The translations under genes were made by a program, and so were the position numbers. The notes beneath the pieces are model-generated. The model saw only the letters and a program-made list of their open reading frames with translations, did not search any database and was not told where the DNA came from. Shown here piece by piece: positions 1 to 11,404 of a DNA stretch of 64,000 bases. This DNA is from Sclerotinia nivalis (Eukaryota > Ascomycota > Leotiomycetes > Helotiales > Sclerotiniaceae): the NCBI GenBank assembly GCA_029531795.1, contig JAPEIS010000004.1, positions 2,852,001 to 2,916,000 of the forward strand. Direction: 5' to 3'. Position 1 is the stretch's first letter. Every line of letters starts with the position of its first letter.

Positions 1-1275
1 ATTCGGACGATATTGATGGACCTGCATATGCATAACACTGGGAACTGAAAATGAAACGTAAGTGCATCTGGATCCTACTCAAAATATTGTATGCAGAATG
101 CTAATAGCTTGGGAGGGGGAGGGCTGAAATATTCTAGAGTATAGCCTATCTACACTGAAGATGCGTGGTAAAAAATGTGAGTATCATAGCAGTGGCTGAT
201 TACTGGCTTAAGCGAATCCATTCTACTGGAGTTTCAACACCGACCGACCTCATTGTTACATCATAAAACGTCTCGGAAAACGTCCGGAGTTATTGTGTCT
301 CCGTTCCGTAAGCTTTAAAGAGGCATAAATAGTACTCATAGCACAAGATTCGTGGTTGTACTTAAAAACCCTAGGTATAATATCCCCGAGATGTCCCGCC
401 ATATACGAAGAAATTTCTCGGATTGAAAAATATTAGGAAGACTTTCGTAACGTTGCTTGCGAAAATAATTCGTAGGATAGGTAGTAGAATAGGATGATAA
501 AAATCTAACGGATGATAAGGAGGGCTAGAATTTTCACATGTTGCTCAAACATATCATATATCTTCCTTAACCTAATAGTAGTTGGTGGCAAAAATAGTTG
601 ATAGGATCATTCCATTTATTGATTGATACAATGATCTGCGCCTAGACTTTAGCTGCAGGAAGTTTTCCTATCGCGGTACGGGCCGTGCATTAGGGAATTG
701 TTGATCAATTGATATTTTAATGTATGGCAGACCACTCGGTCATATAAAACCGCCGAAGTCAATATTGAAGATGTATAATTTGCGAAAAGATATCGTGTCG
801 TTGTGTTACCATGAGGATGTGGGATGACTGTTAAGCGATGCAAAAACTTACTAAAAATTTCTAGGACCCCTCCCCTAGCTGCTTGTATTCGGATATAGAG
901 AATTGAACGTAAATAGCTCAGCTCGTATGGCTCGCTAAGGCGAGGTTGCTAGTAACAGAGATAGCCAAAATGTAACAGCGACGGTTAAAGTATACGGGAG
1001 GAAGTGCCGATCATTGTCTTACGATGTATTTGGCGTCAAGCCAGAAAACCGTTATACTCTCCATCAACGCCACTTATAACACTAAAAGGAATAAAACTTA
1101 CTTCTAGAGTCCTTTTCGTTTCGTCCGACATATGGAGAATGCGACCAGACTTGCATAAAATCATGTTGTTGAACATTAAAAATGAATATATTGCATTTTG
1201 TTTCTGTAGTGATATCACCATGAACGCCGAATTCCTCGAAAAATACACGCTCCGGTTTCAATTCTTCGCGGATAA
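1..1275. other. Intergenic, left edge of window
   Basis: AT-rich sequence downstream of the RING-finger gene, whose stop codon lies at 1276-1278. Short open frames occur on both strands but none shows a conserved motif, a plausible splice structure or biased codon use. It probably holds the 3' UTR of the minus-strand gene. I see no RNA gene or repeat. Confidence 0.6.
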
Positions 1276-3583
1276 TCATGCAGCTCTTCTAGCTGTGGTA
1301 CTCATTAATGTAATTTTCTTCCCCTTTTTCTTCTTTCCCTGAGGTTGAGGAGTAGCACTTGAACTACTTTCTCCGTTCAAGGACACCGCCTGCACTTGAG
1401 CGATTAGTGCATCATTCTCTGCTTGAAGTTCTTGTTCCCAAGTTGCCAGCCAACCATCATTCGCATTGTTATCATGTCCAGGACGAAGATCGGGCGAAGA
1501 TGGTGTTACCAAAGTTGTACCCCAAACAGTTCTTGGCGCAGGGGGACTCGTAGACGGTGAAGCCAGTGCTCCGAAAGAAGAACCTTGACGTGAGGTCCAA
1601 GGAGGCGATGCATTGATCGGGTCAATAGACGTCGATGCAAGTTGGGCATAATCCGTATCAGAATAGCTTCCCGGGGATATCTCGGGTTGCCTTTGCCTAG
1701 CATGGGCCCAACGTGCATTATCCTCTGCCTTCTCAGCACGCTGCCTGTCTTTCTCTTCTCGAATCTCCTTGTCCCTGTTACGTTTCCTCCGTCGCTCAAT
1801 ATCCTCTTTGAACTGATTCAAAATTTCCGGTTGAACAACATCAGTCCAATTGCATTCCAAAAAACCTACTTCGCAACCAAATGGCAAGTGCGCCAGATAT
1901 TTGGTTCTTTTTCTTAATTCATCATCCATTACATGAGTGGAGACTCGTTCAACGCGGGGAAGTAATGTTGAAGGAAAGGAGGCAAAATTGCCGAAAGCGG
2001 ATTTCAGAATCCTAATATCAAGGGGGGCGAGGTAATAATGAAGGAGAGATTGATAGAAAAAGTACGGGGCATCTGGTGAGTGTCCCTCGTTTTGATGGGC
2101 ATTCTTCGAACGTGATTGTGAAAGATTCGCGGTTGGAATGGGATTAGACGAAGTTGGTGGTGCGGGGGTCGCCGTCGAATCCAATTGGAAAGGGACAGCT
2201 GATGGAGATAGTGTTGAAGCAGAAACATCTAGGCCTGATTTTGCAGTGTGCTGGACAAAGTACATCTCTGGTGTGTTGCCATCAACAACATTGAATTGTA
2301 TGGGTTGCCTCTTAGGTTTCTTCTCCATGGGCTGGTTTGGTGGAGGCGGTGGTCCACCGATACCTTTGATTTTTTCCTTCGCATCGAGTACGGAATTGAC
2401 CGCTTTTCGAGTCCATTCGGGTTCCTCTCCAAACATCAATTCATCCTCATTCTCTTGTTGCTTCAATGCTTCGATTTCTGAATCAAATTGTTCCATCATA
2501 TATTCTTCACTTCCTTTCATGATTCGAGCATAATCCATAACTTCGGCAGCGAAATACCATGGAGTATCTTCCGACTTGTCGAGCACATCCGCACCATCTC
2601 TTGGGAGTGCCAAAGTGCTTCCAGGTTGTCGTATAACTAATCGTAATACAACGTCTTCTCCTTCACGAGGGGCCGGCCCTTCTTGTCCAATATACCATCT
2701 AACAGGTCTAGTTTCTGAACTATAGATAGTATCCCAACATATTGGGCATGCCTTCCATCGAGCTTTTTTCTCCGGGATAGGGTTCGTATCGTCGGTGGAG
2801 TGCATATAACGGATGAGACATGGTAGACAAAATATGTGTCCGCATTTTGCCATTCGAGGGGCTACAGGATGTGAGAGGCAGATTGGGCATGATGCGTCTT
2901 GCGATTCGGCCGATGCAAGAATTTGTAGAACATCATTCCAGTCCAAATGCTGGTCCGCAAATAGAGCCTGTTGCTTGTAATCCCCATGTGGCCTGACTAT
3001 AAATCGATAGTTTGCGTGAATATATCTCGCCTTGTCACTTGAATGATGACCAGATCCGATTCCATATATATTTCCACGGCTTGTTCCTCTTGTGATGGTG
3101 TTTCGATAGTCTTGTGGCCTAGGTGGGAGAGCGAAGCTCATAAGATGTGTGATTGAGGTTTGCCCTCTTCGACTATTTGCATTTCTCATGGCCGCCTAGT
3201 AACATTAGTACTGCTGGTTGTCTGTGATTTGCTTATAGAATGTGGATGCCTGATTGTGTGCAATATGTTTGTAGCATGAGAACGTCTGATGTCCGAATTC
3301 TACTTGTAGATTGAAAATGCGAATAATGGAAACTTACGGATTCCGCCATAGCATCCTCATCCGCGAGCCTCGGTTTCTTGGAATTTCTATGTTGCTTCCG
3401 TTGGCTTTGATTGTTTCTGGCAGCCGCGGGTATTCCAGTTGAATGACTAGCAGAACGTCTTATGTTTGAGTCAAAACTTGGAGGTGTAGTTTGACTCTGC
3501 TGTTGTTGAATGGGAGTATGTGATGATGCGGTATTGAGAGACTTTCCGCCGGGCGATGACGCGCTTTGTGGAACCGGGTTCAT
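1276..3583 (-). CDS. RNF10: RNF10/Mag2-like RING-finger E3 ubiquitin ligase
   Basis: Two exons, 3583-3338 and 3195-1276, joined across a 142-bp GT-AG intron (donor GTAAGT at 3337, acceptor CTAG ending at 3196, upstream TACTAAT branch point). The phase is exact and gives 721 aa. Seen: a C3HC4 RING at about residues 185-235 (C185, C188, C200, H202, C205, C208, C232, C235) with the RNF10-type wording CPIC..PVAPRMAKCGHIFC, a basic N-terminus (KKPRLADEDAMAES), a charged coiled stretch near residues 530-580 and a lysine-rich tail. Known for the family: human RNF10 and yeast Mag2 ubiquitinate 40S proteins uS3/uS5 during initiation stress or decay of defective 18S rRNA. Inferred: a cytosolic E3 for small ribosomal subunits. 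The start ATG at 3583 is the first in the open frame. It is divergent from the Ubp3-like gene at 4925. Confidence 0.85.
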
Positions 3584-4924
3584 AGTTCAAATCGAATTGA
3601 GATAATGAGTTAAGTAGTAGGGCACAGGACTTAAAATGACTTATTTCATTGAACTTTATCTGGAGATTGATGGCCGACGAAGTTGTTGTAGTAGTTTTCA
3701 AAGTCGGACTGATGGGGATTCAATCGATGTCTTTTTCTGATAAGACGATTGCTTTGATGTGCTTTGCGATCCAGCAGAAAACCCGATCAAAAAAAGACAA
3801 GTTTAATGAGTTTTTTGATTGACAAATTGAATGGGGACTTTGACTGTCGTCTTTGAATTAGGACTTTGAAATGGGGCTTTGAAAAGTGTTATCGGTCTTT
3901 AAAGTCCTTAAGAGATCGATCATCCGATTGTCAAATCCGATTTGGAAAAATGTAGGTGTCTGGCTGTATCTGTTCCAGGAGTACGGAACACAAACCCGAA
4001 TGACTGTATAAAGAGAGAGAGAACGAAGTACTGAAAATGGAACTAAGTATAAGCAAAAATTGTAGTTATAGTTGTTGTTGTAAAGGGGTTTTCAGACGCC
4101 ACAAAGGACGCTGTGGATTATATTATCGTAGAGAAAGAGTCACATAGAGCTAATCGTACTGCCTAGTACTGGGTATATGATATGATTATTGATATGAGGG
4201 GCGATGAAAGTTCCCCCAATGAATCATCTCATATCATCTCATATGAGGAAATGGGGAAACGGGGTAACTTTAAAGACAAAAGACGCAATTTTATACGGAC
4301 TAGGTAGTTTTCACTTGTTGCGATTGAAGAAGTGGAAAAGTAATTTATCAAATCAATTAATTCTTAGATATATGATTTTGATTTTTTTCTCATAGTTAGA
4401 GAGAATACTATAGTTTAATCATACAGAAATTCAAATACAGTAAATAAACATATTATATACTATTTAGATTTAATTTATAATTTACTTCCTTCGATTCAGT
4501 CTTCACTTCACTTGACTTCAACTTCACTCCATTTCATGTCAAAATGTCAAAGCTCCTCTGGATTTTGGGGGCAAAAAGTCTTGGCAAGGCTTTAACGCTC
4601 GGTTCAGTCATCTTCTTTTAATTTTGGAGCAACAAGAATTGCTAACCCATCTACCTGCCCACCCTCAAAATCAACCCAACAACATATATTTTATAAACAG
4701 TTATATGAACAGCTTTATACAGAAATATCTTTGAAGTTACGGTTATCGCGCGCTTCTTAGGTATAAATCTATCTGTTCTTATTAATGCGCTAATATTTCG
4801 AAATATACTCCAAAAAGTTCCCCCATATAACGAAATCCCAATATCATCTCAGCGCGACAGTCCCTTTCAATCCAAACCAGCCTGACAAGGTAGGTTTGGA
4901 AATAATAAGCTTTAGCAAGCCGGC
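3584..4924. promoter_or_regulatory. Shared divergent promoter region of RING E3 and UBP3
   Basis: About 1.34 kb between two start codons facing away from each other. It holds three related words (GGGACTTTGA at 3833, AGGACTTTGA at 3860, GGGGCTTTGA at 3873), a perfect CTCATATGAG palindrome near 4234, and a very AT-rich block around 4380-4480. No coding sequence is visible. Whether the two genes share control elements is inference from orientation and spacing. Confidence 0.5.
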
Positions 4925-7699
4925 ATGATGAACGGTCGTCATCTGCCGGCAGGGCAAGGCATGCAACAAGATATGGGAAGGAGAAGACCTTATAGTCATC
5001 AGGCTCAGCCATACCCGCCGGCGGCACCTCTGTACAATGGATACATGCACCCGTACAACGCGAACTATTATCCACAACCATTTCCTCCACAATATCATAA
5101 TCCGGGTATGACCCAACAGTATAATCCTTATCAACATTATGGTCGTTCGCCACCTCCAATGATACCGCATTATACTCATCCTCCTCCACCTCCACTTCAA
5201 CCCCAAGCACCACCTTTTACTCGACCCCAACCATCTCCTGCTATTGCTGCATCTCACCCACCAGTGATTGCGTCGTCTTATCAACCGGCTCCTGCGCCGC
5301 CGCCCTCTCAAACTCCTTCAACCTACTCAACGCAGTCATCCAATACTGTTCCTGGACCTTTGACACCTCCTACTCCACAAGCAATACCTCAATCTCCACC
5401 TCCAGCTCCTAACCACTATATACCTTTTCAGCCACCAGTATGCTACACTTCGAGAAATACATTTCTTAATTGCTGACATTATAACTAGTTGCCTTGGGTT
5501 ACTCCTAATACTACTGCACCCTGGCCAGCGAGGCGGCGTCGGAAAAGGAAGCAGAGTCCTGAATTATCTACGAATCCTGTCGAGCTTCCAAACTTAGACA
5601 AAGATGTTGTTTCTGAGCCGGAGGAGGGTTTAGAGACGTTGGAGACACATTTAGAACTAACACCGGCGGTTGAAGAAGCTTCAGGGCCTGCACCCGAAAC
5701 TCCTACTACTACTCAAGGTCCATCCGAAGACACTGAATCTACAATATCATCTACACCATCCTCTACACAACCTTCGTCTCTCCCTACTGGTGGGCAGGCA
5801 ACTCCCGTAGCTACAAAATCCCAACGAGCTGCCGTACCTGCTGTCCCTGTCGTACGTGTCATTCCAAAATCTCAGCCCAAAAGTACACCATCGACGACCC
5901 CTCAAAAGCCCAACGGAGAACTTCCTGCCGAGGTAAACCCGAGTACATCCGAATCCACAAATGCGGATGAAGCGAAGGAGCCTGCTGACGAAGAGGTTAA
6001 GGCAACACCTCCTCCTAAAGCATGGGCTACTCCAAGAGCTTGGACTGGTCTCTTTGGTTCATCCGGTGCACCTACAGCACCCACTACTCCCAATGGTGGG
6101 CAAAATGGATCACCCGGATTTGGCAAGAAAAATACGGAATCATTAGCTGAAGCATTGCGCTCGTTCAATGCCGAAGCTAAAGACTCTAAAGTATCATTTC
6201 TTGAGCCTCGAGGTTTGGTGAACACTGGTAATATGTGCTACATGAACTCGGTTTTACAAGTTCTCGTTTTCTGTACCCCTTTCTATGACTTTCTTGATCA
6301 AGTTAGCAAGAAAGCCGCGCATAGCTTCAAGAGCGAAACTCCTTTGATTGATGCCATGTGAGTTCTATCGATGTATACCCGTATGAATGTTACTAATACC
6401 GCTCAAGGATTATGTTTATGCGGGAGTTTCCAGTAATTGATTCTGCAAAATCTGTTGAGCAACTCAAAATGAGACTAAAGGAAGGAGAACTTGAGCAATA
6501 TGGAGATTCTTTTACGCCGGACTTTGTATACGATGTCATGCGACGCTTACCAAGATTTGTGACGATGCAGGTTAGTTCAGCTGGAGATCCTTCAAGTTTT
6601 CATTTACTAATATATGTCATAGAGAGGACATCAACAAGACGCGGAGGAATTTTTAGGCTTCTTACTTGAAGGGCTTCATGATGAATGTGTACATGTCATG
6701 AAGTCAAGTGACTCGAGCAAAACTTCGGCTGTCGCAACACCCATGAATGCACCTTCATCTCCTACAAGCGATTCTGCCAGTCGACGCGGATCCATTGATG
6801 ATGTCTGGCAACAGGTTGGACCTAAACAAAAGGCCGCGATCACAAGGTCTTCCGGGACCATCCTTACTGGCTCTCCAATCACTAAGATCTTTGGTGGCAG
6901 CTTAAGATCTGAATTGCGTGTGCCAGGCTTGAAAGACTCCATCACTCTTGAGCCATATCAACCACTACAACTTGATATTGGTTCACCAAACATTCACAAT
7001 ATCATTGATGCATTGAAAGGTTTAACACATTCCGAGGTCCTTCATGGCGACTTCAAGTCTCCAAAGGGCCCCAATGTAACCGCGACAAAGCAAGTATTCA
7101 TTGAGACAGTACCTCCTGTTCTCATCTTACACTTGAAGCGTTTCCAATATGACAACACTGGCGGAACGCAGAAGATTTGGAAGAAGGTTGGATATCCCTT
7201 GGAACTCGAATTACCAAAGGAAGTCTTTCCCAGAACTAAACGAAGTGTCTTCGCTCATGATGGTTATCCGAAGTATCGTCTCATTGGCGTTGTGTATCAT
7301 CATGGTAAAAATGCCAGTGGCGGGCACTATACTGTGGATGTTAGAAGACAAGATGGGAAAGAGTGGATCAGACTTGACGACACTGTCATTAAACGTGTAA
7401 GGAGCGAAGATGTGGCTGAAGGAGGTAGTGAAGAAGATCCTAAAGTGTTGGCTGCTGCTTTGGAGGCACATAAAAAGGATAGTTCGTCTTCTGGAAACAT
7501 CTTCTCCTCAATTGGGGAAGAAAACGGAGAGGCCGAAGAGGATGGATGGAAACAAGCCAGTGGATCTGGAAAGAAATGGTCTAGTGTGGTAAATGGCGCT
7601 TCCACACCAAAGCCCAAATCAGCTAATGGACATGGGGCTGGTAAATTCTCAGTCATGGATAATAAGGTCGCATATCTTTTGTTCTATCAAAATATATGA
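4925..7699 (+). CDS. UBP3: Ubiquitin-specific protease, Ubp3/USP10 type
   Basis: Four exons: 4925-5437, 5489-6357, 6408-6570 and 6623-7699, with introns of 51, 50 and 52 bp that all have GT-AG ends and CTGAC/TACTAAT branch sites; 873 aa. The N-terminal ~400 residues are low-complexity (Pro/Gln/Tyr-rich, then Ser/Thr/Pro-rich). The C19 peptidase domain starts with the Cys box GLVNTGNMCYMNS (C421), continues with GHQQDAEEFLGFLLEGLHDE, VLILHLKRFQYD, and the His box YHHGKNASGGHYTVD (H750) followed by WIRLDD. It ends AYLLFYQN as in Ubp3. All catalytic residues are present. Known: Ubp3/USP10 removes ubiquitin from Sec23 and from 40S proteins and works with Bre5/G3BP. Start: ATGATG at 4925, right after an AT-rich leader. 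The frame downstream of 7700 looks like 3' UTR. Confidence 0.92.
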
Positions 7700-8946
7700 G
7701 GACTTAGTTGATGTAATGATGGGGTTGGGCAGGCAGGATAGATGTGCAAATGAAGGGTACAGCAATGATGGTTGGAGAACACCGGGCGGGACGTTGAATG
7801 GGATGACCGGGCGGGAATATTATCAAAGTGATGGATATTATGAGGAGATGAAACGAATTGACAAGAAAAGAAAAGAGATGATTAGTGCTGAAGGTGTGAT
7901 ACCCTTTCGAAAGTCAGATATTCACATTTCGCTATTCAGCGACAGGATTTCGGATAGGTGGTTGACCTAGTCTTATACCACCTATAGGGTTACCATGAGA
8001 TGCATTGCGACTTTCTTGTACAGCACTTCTTCATATAACGTCCGATTTTGGCATCATGTCTATGGCATGAGCGGCGGGCGCATGTTTGAGATGGAATTGG
8101 CGCGCAAAAGAGTATATGTTGCAAGGAAGTTCTATGTTATAACAGTGGTTATTCGCAGCCGGCCACCCACATCATCAATCAAAAATTAGCGATGAATAAA
8201 AAAGTCATATAATTCGAAAATGCACTGTGTTAAAATGAATGAATGACGTTGCATGAGGTGAACGCAACAATGGTTGTTCTTAGCCGCTTACAACGGTCAA
8301 AAAATCGGGCGATGAATAAAAAGATCATACAGTGCCTAAGAGATGATATGCAATATTCAAAAAAGTTCCCTATGTGTTGTAGTCGATGAGTTGGTTGAGG
8401 TTGACGGCCCCGCAAGTATTCGTTGTCACGATCTAGACAACACCTAATTGATACTACCTATACTAATCATATTTGTAATATTTAAGTTATACATACATTG
8501 TAATCCTTGACCTCTTATTGTACGTAAAGCCTAATTTGGCAATCAGAACTCCATCCTTTACTAGGGTTCAATCGATCCTCGAGTCCTTTTCCCAGTACTC
8601 GAGTAGTTACAGGGGATAAATGGAGATCAGTCTCCAACCGATGTGTGGCTTCCGAGTGGCTCAACTGTAGTACGGAGTGTAGCTAGTAACTACCTAGTAG
8701 TAAACAAATCTTAATTTTAAATATTTCCCAATGTAAATGGATCCTCTTGACCTCCATTCGATTTCATAGTATTGTTGACACTTTGTTTTTGTGCGTGTAT
8801 GAAATTATGACCTTTGAGCTTCTGTTATAGCACTTTCCTTACAAGTGCTTCATTTGAATTTTGTACGTAGTGAATTTACTGCCTCTGCCTCATACTCGTC
8901 CAAATTATCTTTCTTCCGTTCCGAAATTACCTTGTTGGGGTACAAA
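7700..8946. other. Intergenic between UBP3 and ERG4
   Basis: The first ~270 bp stay open in one frame but show no motif and are probably UBP3 3' UTR. Further on there is a CTCGAGT-containing inverted pair around 8578-8600, a TACGGAGT word at 8671-8678, and a pyrimidine-rich stretch before the ERG4 start. No further gene is visible. Confidence 0.55.
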
Positions 8947-10816
8947 ATGTCCGAAGGTCGCGAAAGATATTCTTTGCGGCAGACGCCCAAGTAAGTATTT
9001 GTTCTCTTTCCTCTTCACTTTTCTTGGTGAAATCCTAACAATCTGCACAGAAAGACGGAACGTGCTGGGTTCGTCGAGACTCCACGAATTCGTCGTCCAC
9101 GAAAGTCTCAGTTTCCCGAAGACGCAGACGATTCTTCGTCCACAACAGATAACCCACCATCAAGGATGAGGTCTTCGAGTCGGAAGGTCAATATGGTCGA
9201 GGCAGCAACAACCAACGACCACTCCAGTAATGGTTCGATAACCAATGGCTATACTTCGGCGGTCAATGACTCTAACACGAACGGATCGTTGAAGAAGAAG
9301 GGAAGCGCAAAAGTCGAGAATGAGATCGAAGAGAAGGTAGTCAATGGCAAGTTAGAGGTCTCAGAAGACCCAAAGATCGATACTTCTGGTCATTTCGATT
9401 TTGGTGGCTCTTTCGGCGTTAGTGCTATGATGATTGGCTTTCCTTGCCTTATGTGGTATATGTGGATTGGAGCAACATACTACAATGGAAAATTCCCCAC
9501 GCCGGAACCAGGTCAAGAATTCCTCAATTTTGTCAAACATATGGGTAACCTGGTCTACACAGGGGCATTTCCAAGTCTTCGTGCGTGGAAAATCTACTGG
9601 GTTTTCTTTGTCTTTGAAGCTATCTTGTATTGTCTTATGCCAGGAGTTTGGGGTTATGGAAAACCACTTGCTCATGACGGAGGTAAGCAATTGCCATACT
9701 ATTGCTCTGGAATCTGGTCTTTTTATTTTACCTTTATCACCGCTGCCGTTTTGCATTACTTCGACATATTCAAGATCTATACTCTCCTCGACGAGTTCGG
9801 GCCTATCATGTCCGTGGCAATTTGCTCTGGATTTTTGGTCTCCATTGTTGCGTATTTGTCGGCTTTGGCACGTGGAGCTCAACATCGAATGACAGGGTAT
9901 CCAATTTATGACTTCTTCATGGGAGCCGAATTGAATCCAAGAATGTTTGGTATCTTAGATTTCAAAATGTTCTTTGAAGTTCGTCTACCTTGGTTTATCC
10001 TTTTGGGTCTTTCATGTGCCGCTGCTGCACGACAATATGAGCAATATGGTTATGTATCAGGTGAAGTCGGATTCGTGATCATGGCACACTTTTTATATGC
10101 AAATGCATGCGCTAAAGGAGAGGAATTGATTATAACAACCTGGTATGTTTGTCCCATGGCTTGTTTCAATGCAGTCTACTTACTCTCTTAGGGATATGTA
10201 CTACGAGAAATGGGGCTTCATGTTGATCTTCTGGAACCTCGCTGGTGTTCCTCTCAGCTACTGTCACTGCACCATTTACTTAGCCAATCACCCACCATCT
10301 GAATACTCCTGGAACAAGTACTTCCTCTACTTTTTGTATGCGTCATACCTCTTCGTGTACTGGGTTTGGGATACTACCAACAGCCAAAAGAACAGATTTA
10401 GATCTCGTGAGCGTGGTACTGTCACAGACCGCAAGGCATTCCCTCAATTGCCATGGAAGGAGGTCATGAACCCCCGCGTCATCAAAACCAAAACTGGTGA
10501 TTCAATTTTGGCCGATGGTTGGTACGGAAAGGCTCGCAAGATCCATTATACTTGTGATCTTTACTTTGCTTTCTGCTGGGGTCTTATTACTGGCTTCGAT
10601 AGTCCATTCCCTTGGTTCTACTGTGTCTTCTTTGCCAGTATGATCTCTCATCGCGCATACAGAGACATTCAGAAATGCAGAGAGAGATATGGAGAAGCTT
10701 GGGAGGAGTACGAAAGATTGGTCCCATATTTGTTCATTCCAGTAAGTACAATCTTATTTTCACACATCTCTCATTTTAATTCCTTGAAACTAACACAGCC
10801 AAAGGGTGTCTTTTAA
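8947..10816 (+). CDS. ERG4: Delta(24(24(1)))-sterol reductase
   Basis: Four exons: 8947-8990, 9051-10142, 10192-10741 and 10799-10816; introns 60, 49 and 57 bp; 567 aa. Seen: a hydrophilic N-terminal extension of about 110 residues, then many membrane segments and family wording [63 protein letters not shown] and, near the C-terminus, [31 protein letters not shown], the ERG4/ERG24 family ending. Known: reduces the C-24(28) double bond in the last step of ergosterol synthesis, in the ER membrane, with NADPH. The TGG codon is split across intron 2, which supports the splice call. The last exon adds only PKGVF; intron 3 is a multiple of three and stop-free, so retention would add 19 residues. 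The first exon is short, so the start is slightly less certain than the body. Confidence 0.9.
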
Positions 10817-11404
10817 ATGGTTATATACCATATATATCAAACCGAATGACTTCGGACTCTTTCATCTAGAAGGATGGTTGCGATCTCCAAAACAGTAAAT
10901 TTCAAGACTAGAATATGGGCGGCTCGTACAATAGACGTGGTAATAAAGTTCTCTTGGACATAGGTTATTGATATGACTTGTAATGCCTAATTGTACTCAA
11001 TAATATATCCATATATGCTCTCGTAGAACTCGAATAGTGAATTGAATGGTAACAAGCTGATGTCATGGACAAAAGAACATAGATTATACGACGTTGAACT
11101 CATTTTGACAAAAATGGAGGCAACAAGTAGATTATCATCGCCGCACAGCCAAGCCTTGCATTCAGCCTTGTCACAAGATAATAAGGCTGAAAAAGCAGTT
11201 CGGGGTTTGATTTCATCAACATCCGTTATCGAAGCTCAGTTAGACGCTAATTATATCAACACATAAAGACCCAAAGCGCAATTTCTCAATTTCAATCAAC
11301 GCGAGTTTTTGAACTATCGCGTCGTCCTCTTTGATACCCTCTTTCTCTTTCTTCAACAAAATCCCACCTCAATTCTCTCCCATCAACAGATATTCAAAAT
11401 CATC
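10817..11404. other. Intergenic between ERG4 and SPT16
   Basis: 588 bp that must hold the ERG4 3' UTR and the SPT16 promoter and leader. A pyrimidine-rich stretch (about 11325-11395) directly precedes the SPT16 start. An open frame at 11042-11266 shows no motif. Confidence 0.55.

Noticed and set aside
5961..6225. Open frames in other readings of UBP3 exon 2
   Set aside because: Low-complexity Pro/Thr/Ser coding sequence opens alternative frames; UBP3 itself is certain here.
7700..7970. Open frame continuing after the UBP3 stop
   Set aside because: UBP3 ends at the usual place (AYLLFYQNI). The downstream frame has no domain and low complexity; it is most likely 3' UTR.
8861..9169. 102-codon open frame at the ERG4 5' end
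   Set aside because: It overlaps ERG4 exons 1 and 2 in another frame; the splice phase and protein wording favour ERG4.
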